Source of the DNA: Molossus alvarezi
Taxonomy: Eukaryota; Chordata; Mammalia; Chiroptera; Molossidae
Assembly: GCA_037176705.1 (NCBI GenBank)
Contig: CM073893.1
Span: forward strand, 29,115,182 to 29,179,181
Direction of reading: 5' to 3'
Length of the DNA stretch: 64,000 nt
Below are positions 58,210-64,000 of the stretch, piece by piece. The notes under the pieces are model-generated. The model saw only the letters and a program-made list of their open reading frames with translations. It did no database searches and was not told the DNA's origin. Position 1 is the stretch's first letter; each line of letters begins with the position of its first letter. Both the position numbers and the translations under genes were made by a program.

Positions 58210-58370
58210 TCCCAGGTAACAATTTGATCTAAGAATTTTATATTTTTTATTATTTAAATTTTCACAATGAACATTACTACATTACAGGTAAAAAAACTTA
58301 GAGAGAGCAAATAATCTGACACAATGGGATTAAGTAACTAAATCAGGATTCAAATGTAGGTTTAAATTGA
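58210..58370 (-). mobile_element. MIR SINE relic
   Basis: Inverted MIR order: 'attatttaaattttcacaat', 'attacaggtaaaaaaactta', 'gattaagtaactaaatcagg', 'attcaaatgtagg'. Confidence 0.7.
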
Positions 58371-59129
58371 GTGTGAAAATTTTAAATTTATTACTTAAAA
58401 AAAAGAGAGAAAGAAAAAACAAAATAGATGAGCCATTAGTCAATCTAATTAGGAAGAATTACAGAAAAGCAAAAGAATATTAAAAATGATAAGAGTAAAT
58501 ACATTTTAAAATTATTTCTAGAGATTTTTGCACAACTCAATTTAAATACATTAAAAACCTTAAATGAATAAACTCTGTAATAAAAGACAACTTTTGGACA
58601 ATGATTAGTCTGTGGATCTAAAATGATCAATAAACATAGGAGATATAAAGCAATAACTGAAGAGATCGTTCACAAACCACTAAGTCAAGATATTTTCAAA
58701 GGGTCTTTTTTGACAGCTTTAACAATTACGTAATTATATGCTGCTCTCACTTCTTTGGAACATAGATACAAAATTTCAAGTTCTGAAATTCTTTTAAATA
58801 AGTAATTATGGCATTAATCCTGAAACATAAAAATATTGCACTAAAAATATGGCCTATTTCATTAAAATTTTAAAATAAAATCCTAATAAAATATTAACAA
58901 AAATAATCCAATGACCTATTTAAAAGTAATGCTTAGTGACTATGTAAGAAAGATTGTCTAGTATTAAGAAACGCAGTAATATATTTTATTAAATTAACAT
59001 ATCTAAGGAAAAAAACCTCATGTAATTATACCTATAGAGACAGAAAAGGCAGTTGAACAAATCTAATACTGTTATATTTATACACTCAATAACCACAAAA
59101 ATGTATAGCTATTTTCTTATCATGGATTG
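58371..59129. other. unassigned AT-rich DNA
   Basis: Nothing recognised. Confidence 0.5.
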
Positions 59130-59280
59130 GCACCCACACACACATACAGTAAATATACATGACATATATGATACATATATCATGGGTATTTATGTATATT
59201 TTTATGCATATGTATATATATTTTGTATGTATATATATACATGTATATATGTATATATATTCATGTAAACATACACACAT
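59130..59280. repeat. degenerate (TA)n/(CA)n tract
   Basis: CA repeat followed by interrupted TA/TG dinucleotides. The opposed Tyr/Ile/Cys-rich frames over it are artefacts. Confidence 0.9.
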
Positions 59281-59588
59281 AACAATGTTGGCTCTTGGGG
59301 CATGATGTATACTTAACATTGTAACCGTATCTCTATTTTACATATCAGCATAAGAAATTATTTTTTTAAATAACTTTATAAAATTTAAAATCCAAATGAG
59401 AGAAATTACCTTAACTGTATATCCAATGGATAGACAAACTAATAGAAAAAGTATTTCAAATTACTTCACTCTTAGTTACCCAAAAGATAACATAATAAAC
59501 AAATAAATAAAAGCAAAAAGAAAATATCTGATATAAAGTTGGAAGTAGTGTTGTTATTGTTGTTTTAAGACTGTTGTAAGTTTGAAGG
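59281..59588. other. unassigned AT-rich DNA
   Basis: Nothing recognised. Confidence 0.5.
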
Positions 59589-59603
59589 TATAATATAGTT
59601 CTA

Positions 59604-59848
59604 GCCTTGGCCAGTTTGGCTCAGGGGATAGAGTGTTGGCCTGTGGGCAGAAGGTCCTGGGTTTGATTTTCAGTTAAGGGCACGTACTTGAGTTGCAGGT
59701 TTGATCCCTGGCCCTGGTCAGGAGGCAACCAATTGATGTGTCTTTCTCACATCAATGTTTCTTTCTCTCTCTACCTCCCTCCCTTCCATTCTGTCTAAAA
59801 ATTGATGGAAACTATCCTCAGGTTTGAATTAACAAATAAAAATTAAAA
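59604..59848 (+). mobile_element. Ves-type SINE (type L-like)
   Basis: Sense copy 'gccttggccagtttggctca' to 'ctatcctcaggtttgaatta'. Target-site duplication tataatatagttcta (59589-59603) / tataatgtagttcta (59849-59863), one mismatch. Confidence 0.95.
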
Positions 59849-59863
59849 TATAATGTAGTTCTA

Positions 59864-60515
59864 TTTATATTGTATGATAAAGCAAATAAGTAAGTATGTA
59901 AGTGGTGTGGAGGGCCATGTTTTCAGGATTGGATCAATGAGAAAATTTTTGTTATTCTGAATATGAATTGGAAGTTTCAGTATGAATTCATGATGACTTT
60001 ACCTTACAAGAAATACTAATTTATTTATTTTCTCTTTCTAGTGAAAAGAAGTAGAGACCAAGGCCAGTCTTGCAGTATGAACATCACTAGTGCACAGATT
60101 GTCATCTCTGAGAAGCATTTCCCAAAGAAGGGCATCAGAGATGCTTGAATAAAGTGCTGGTTGAGATCCTAGGCAGGGACATATACAAGATCTGTCATGC
60201 TAGAAACTAAGAGAGTTTCAAAAAATAAAAATGGCTGTTCCAAAAGGATGCAGGAGCCAACTTGAAGAGGCTGCCACTGACCAAAGAAAAAACTATTTGA
60301 GTCTCCTAAGAATAAAAATGTAAAGTATTAAAACATATTAAATATTTAACATCATAGGTTCATGATGATAATAAAACAATAATGACAATAATACATTGGG
60401 TAAAGTTGAAGAACATTAGATAAATAACATGAATTTGAAAGCTGGAAAACAAAAGGACAGCTCAAGGATTTATGTTGCCTTTCCAAATGAATTCCAATTT
60501 GATGAGGAAAATATA
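59864..60515. other. unassigned DNA
   Basis: No gene or named repeat recognised. Confidence 0.5.
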
Positions 60516-61222
60516 GTAGAGTGGAGAATATCTCACACCCAAATATGCAACTTTGGCATAAGGATTATTTTGAGCTAAAGACACCTAAAAAATAGCCAGT
60601 GTGGGAAGGGTATTCTGACCTAGCTTTTTTTTTTTTTTTTTTTTCCATAATAGCAGGAGATAAGATTCCAGTGTGAATGACGTCATCCCTTTACCAAGAA
60701 GAAGGAAACATTCTTATCAACAAAGACCAAGATTTGAGGATGATAGAAAGCTATAAAAACTGACTTTGTCAAAATAACTCTCCTCTTGCCTGGCTGGTGT
60801 GGCTCAGTGGTTGAGCATTAGCCCATGCACTCAGAGGTCACCGGTTAGACTCCGCTCCCCGTTAGACACGTGCCCAGGTTGTCGGCCAAATCCCCAATAG
60901 GGGGCATGCAGGAGGTGGCCAATCGATGTTCTCTCTCATCGATGTTTCTATCTCTCTTCCCTCTCCCTTCCTCTCTCTCTAAAATCAATAAAGAAAAAAC
61001 CTCTCATCTCCCTATAGTCTCCCCACATATTTTAGTTATCTTTTCATAATTATCTGTCCAGCACTCAGGCCCAGCCACTTCTTTGAGTCTCCATTTGGCT
61101 CTGGGGTCTCCTACGAGCATGGAAAAATTCTTGTGCTTTTCCACTGTTAATCTATTTTATGTCAATTTAATTCTCAAACCTAGTACAGACCCTGAGAGGT
61201 CAGGGGTAAAGTTTTGCTTTCC
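60516..61222 (+). mobile_element. solo LTR-like element with TATA box
   Basis: LTR-style layout: 'atatctcacacccaaatatg' near the start, 'gagctaaagacacctaaa', a TATA box in 'agctataaaaactgactt' (about 60750), R-like 'ctcaggcccagccacttctt'/'tgagtctccatttggctctg', and a U5-like end 'ttaattctcaaacctagtac' ... 'gtaaagttttgctttcc'. Flanked by atata at 60511-60515 and 61223-61227 (putative target-site duplication, weak in AT-rich DNA). A Ves SINE interrupts it. No retroviral internal region nearby; ERV class not assigned. Confidence 0.65.
60788..60997 (+). mobile_element. Ves-type SINE (type S) inside the LTR
   Basis: Sense copy from 'gcctggctggtgtggctcag' to 'aaaatcaataaagaaaaa'. Approximate target-site duplication aactctcctct / aacctctcatct on the flanks. 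Confidence 0.95.
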
Positions 61223-61227
61223 ATATA

Positions 61228-62128
61228 GACTATTACATTTTTTTACATATGCATAAATTCCAGGCAAAGAATGAAGGAATGACAATGTCATCATTTGTAA
61301 CTTCTAATGAAATAATGTAAAGAGTGAAACTAAATAGTTATTAACATCACAAAAGGGAGACTTTGTCTTGGCAGAAAATCAAATCCATATATGAATCTGA
61401 TTTATATAATTTATGAAATCTGAATCTGATTTGAAACTTCTTTATCAAAATACAGGAAATGCAGGATATGGTAACATATATTAAATGACAAGTAGGAATA
61501 AATTTAGTAAAGCCTGTCAGTCACTCCTGGGAACAAATTATCCGGTTTCTTAAACAAATAAGGGACGGGGAGAGAAACCCTACAGATTAAATATGTTTTA
61601 GAAACAGCAACCAATCCAAATTCCAAATTAAATAGTATTAAATATGTTTTAATACTTTATGGGTAAATTAAAATAATTTGAACACTGACTTGACTTTTAA
61701 CTAAGTAATTATTTTTTATCTTTGGGTAGAATAATGGTATCATGGCATATTTTATAGACCTATGTTAATATAATTTTGGACAAAATTATATGATCTATGA
61801 AATTTGCTTTAAAATAGTAAAGTAAAAGAAAAAAAAAAAAAAACAGAAGGTATAGAGAGGTAAAATGAAAGTGTCCATAAACTGATAATTATTTAAACTG
61901 AGCAAACTATACTTTGGGGATCATTGATATATTTTTCTCTACTTTAGACTATGTCATAATAAAAAAGTTAAAATATCCAATATGAACAAGTTTTAATCTC
62001 CATACTTTTTGAGGTATGTGTTGTCATCACAAATATATAATTATCCTAATTAGAAGTTACTTAGAAGTCTATAATTCAATCTCTCTTGTTAATAGAAAAA
62101 ACAGTTTCAGAATTTAAATAACTTGATA
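61228..62128. other. unassigned AT-rich DNA
   Basis: Includes a poly-A run near 61830-61843. Nothing else recognised. Confidence 0.5.
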
Positions 62129-62146
62129 GACCCTATGTGTGTCTTT

Positions 62147-62374
62147 TTTTTTTTTAATCCTCACCCGAGGACATTTTTTGTTCAGACAGGGTGGGAGGGA
62201 GAGAGAGAGAGAGAGAAACATCAATGTGAAGGGACACATCGAGTGGCTGCCACCCGCACGACCAACCAGGGCTGGGGACAAACTGCAACCGAGGTACGTG
62301 CCCTTAGCGGGAACCGAACCCAGATCTCTCTGTTCCGCAGGCCGACACTCCAACCGCTAAGCCAAACCGGCCAG
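62147..62374 (-). mobile_element. Ves-type SINE (type L), young
   Basis: Inverted near-consensus copy with intact CpGs. It lacks about 15 bp ('tttccatt' region) near the tail. Perfect 18-bp target-site duplication gaccctatgtgtgtcttt at 62129-62146 and 62375-62392. Confidence 0.98.
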
Positions 62375-62392
62375 GACCCTATGTGTGTCTTT

Positions 62393-62650
62393 AGATAAGG
62401 TTAAAACCAAAATGCAGTTATTTTGGCTTCTAAGATATAATTTTTATACTTGGATATTTAGCATTTAATTGTGTTGACTAAAAAAACAAGTATCTCTATT
62501 TAAAAAAAAACAAAAAAAACTTTATAAAAGCATGCTGCTAATATAGCCAGTTTGTTATTTTTTAGTATTCTTTTACTTGGAATTCAATTTTATATAGGAT
62601 GATCTATATATAGATTCTTTAATTTTCTAAAGCCAAATAAATGAATAGGA
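62393..62650. other. unassigned DNA
   Basis: Nothing recognised. Confidence 0.5.
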
Positions 62651-62651
62651 G

Positions 62652-62730
62652 TATATATATATATATATATTATATATATATATATATATATGATATATAT
62701 ATATATATCACCCCCACACACACATATATT
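62652..62730. repeat. (AT)n microsatellite with (CA)n end
   Basis: Three AT blocks separated by single-base phase shifts, ending in 'cccccacacacacata'. Confidence 0.95.
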
Positions 62731-62841
62731 AATTTTTGTTACTCAAGACAGCATGCATTAGGAGTAGCAGATGTCATCTTTAGACAAAAGACTTATTAGG
62801 ACTCATACAGTTATTATTTGCACATAAACTGTTCATCACCA

Positions 62842-62978
62842 TAGAATTTAATGTCTCTTAATATACAATTTAGTTATCTTTTCATAATTACCTGTCTTCC
62901 TTCAACTTAGTATATAAGCACTCAGGCCCAGCCACTTCTTTGAGTCTCCATTTCTATATTAAGAGACATTAAATTCTA
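62842..62978. repeat. LTR fragment bounded by a perfect 24-bp inverted repeat
   Basis: Arm 1 (62842-62865) contains 'tttaatgtctcttaatata'; arm 2 (62955-62978) is its exact reverse complement. The 89-bp centre (62866-62954) matches 61029-61096 of the LTR upstream ('tagttatcttttcataatta', 'gcactcaggcccagccactt', 'ctttgagtctccattt') almost base for base. It also has about 20 bp absent from that LTR copy, including a TATA-like 'gtatataag'. Confidence 0.92.
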
Positions 62979-63009
62979 AGTGTATATAAATTTCAGTGTT
63001 CATTAAAAA

Positions 63010-63190
63010 TTTCTCTATAAATCATTTAAGCCTCACAATAATACTTTTACTTGAAAATCATGATTCTGTTCTAAGGAAGTTTAGAACATGAAGTCTCATT
63101 TTTGTTCAAGAACTTACCAAGGTCAAATAATAAATCTGTTACAGCCAGAGTTGAAACTTAACTATTTTATTACAAAGATATTTATGTTCA
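63010..63190 (-). mobile_element. MIR SINE relic
   Basis: Inverted MIR order: 'atcatttaagcctcacaata', 'aagaacttaccaaggtcaaa', 'taataaatctgttacagcca', 'gagttgaaacttaac'. Confidence 0.7.
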
Positions 63191-64000
63191 GCAAATATAT
63201 GCTCCACTTCAGACGTTGTGCACGATGAGCTCCATGACGTGTTGTCTGAATTTGGCAGCACTGCAACAGCATATACAGTTAATTCTATGTGTTCAGCCTT
63301 TTACAAGAAAATTATTAAGACAACAGACAATAGACTTTGGAGTTTGATTACTAATCTATTGGCATTATAACTTTATGTTCACAAGTATAACAAGAAAAGT
63401 ATTCATTATTACAATAATTTTGGAAAATGTTTACTCTTTATCCTAACACTTCTGTGTTTTCTTTAGTCAGATCATTGAATATACATTTTAAGGGACACAA
63501 TGCAGTCTAGATGCACAGACACTGAGCTTACTTGCACATATCAGAACTATGCCAGTGGGAGTAAATAAAAATCTGTCCTCACTTTACGGCAGTCAAAGCT
63601 GTGGAAACAAAGACCTGGCTTCTATTCACAGACAGAGCATCTACTGACTTGCAGAAAGAGTAGACTTAAAAACAGTCGTAGTAGCAGTAGATATTAAAAC
63701 AGTTATTATCACTGTGACATGGGAGACATAAAAAAGATCCCAGTCAAACATATAGAGATAAAAATGATTATATGTGCAATACAAAACACTTTGAATGGTA
63801 CTAGTGGCATATTGTGTATTGCACAAGAAGAGATACGTAAATTTGAAAACATAGCATTTAGGAACAATCAAAAATTTGAGAGAGAAGACAATTACAATGA
63901 AAATAGATTCAGTGAACTGAGGGAAAATTAGAAGAAGTAAAGTATATGTGTAGATTAAAGGACAGAGAAGGAGAAACAAGAAAGCATACAAAGAAATAAT
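63191..64000. other. unassigned DNA to the right edge
   Basis: No gene or named repeat. The 116-codon minus frame at 63641-63991 is hydrophobic and AT-biased without homology; treated as chance. Confidence 0.5.

Noticed and set aside
60050..60330. Possible retrocopy (mixed-composition block after 'ttctctttctagtgaaaag')
   Set aside because: The splice-acceptor-like start is suggestive, but no frame or recognisable gene similarity follows.
2131..62374. CRISPR-like dispersed repeats
   Set aside because: The repeats are irregularly spaced over kilobases, occur in both orientations, and are flanked by target-site duplications. This is a eukaryotic SINE pattern.
1..64000. Short open reading frames of 60-140 codons on both strands as genes
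   Set aside because: They lack homology, exon or promoter context, overlap each other on opposite strands, and many lie inside SINEs, LINEs or microsatellites. The only recognisable protein similarity is to L1/HAL1 proteins and the HDAC2 and ERRFI1 retrocopies.

Overview
The window is mammalian nuclear DNA, almost certainly from an echolocating (yangochiropteran) bat. About two dozen copies of a tRNA-derived SINE are scattered through it. They match the bat Ves family: a head of the type 'cctggccggtttggctcagcggtta' (box A), a 'ggttcgattcc'-like box B, then a CT-rich tract and an A-rich tail. L1/HAL1, MIR, L2, MLT1 and hAT relics complete the mammalian set. The background is strongly AT-rich and I found no intact protein-coding gene, tRNA, rRNA or CpG-island promoter. 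I read it as intergenic (or deep intronic) gene-poor DNA. Short open frames are chance frames or repeat translations.

Layout. 1-258: 5' end of a HAL1/L1 element running off the left edge on the minus strand. 0.3-14 kb: old unassigned DNA with Ves SINEs, MIR, L2 and a hAT-Charlie relic. 14.9-19.3 kb: LTR territory, with two related LTR-like copies in the same orientation, a minus-strand MLT1 and another LTR-like block. 21-34 kb: a LINE pile-up almost entirely on the minus strand. It holds a 4.2-kb L1 with a decayed ORF2 (22.7-26.9 kb), a nearly full-length HAL1 ('half-LINE', ORF1 only) with recognisable target-site duplication (27.0-29.4 kb), and a processed pseudogene of HDAC2 (30.2-32.8 kb, plus strand) split by a second HAL1 fragment that itself carries a Ves SINE. 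An L1 with a twin-priming 5' inversion (32.8-34.1 kb) follows. 35-43 kb: unassigned DNA, L2, MIR and a small palindromic DNA element. 43.08-43.63 kb: a GC-rich processed pseudogene of ERRFI1 (MIG-6) that keeps its 5' UTR but stops after roughly the first 100 codons. 44-64 kb: Ves SINEs, two plus-strand MLT1 LTRs, an L1 3' end, MIRs, a solo-LTR-like element with TATA box (60.5-61.2 kb), and two perfect 24-bp inverted repeats (55.2 and 62.9 kb).

SINE shorthand used below: type L is about 250 bp and ends 'aatgtcctcgggtgagga' before the A-rich tail. Type S is about 210 bp and ends 'aaaatcaataaa'. Type C is about 190 bp with a short body containing 'cccctactggtgtgccctg' or similar. Several type L copies have long perfect target-site duplications and look young.

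No novel gene system is present. The most interesting items are structural: the layered retrocopies, the ORF1-only LINE, the 3'-truncated ERRFI1 retrocopy, the inverted-repeat-bounded LTR chip at 62.9 kb, and a three-copy miniature inverted-repeat element family. No database search was run; family names come from recognition of the sequence.
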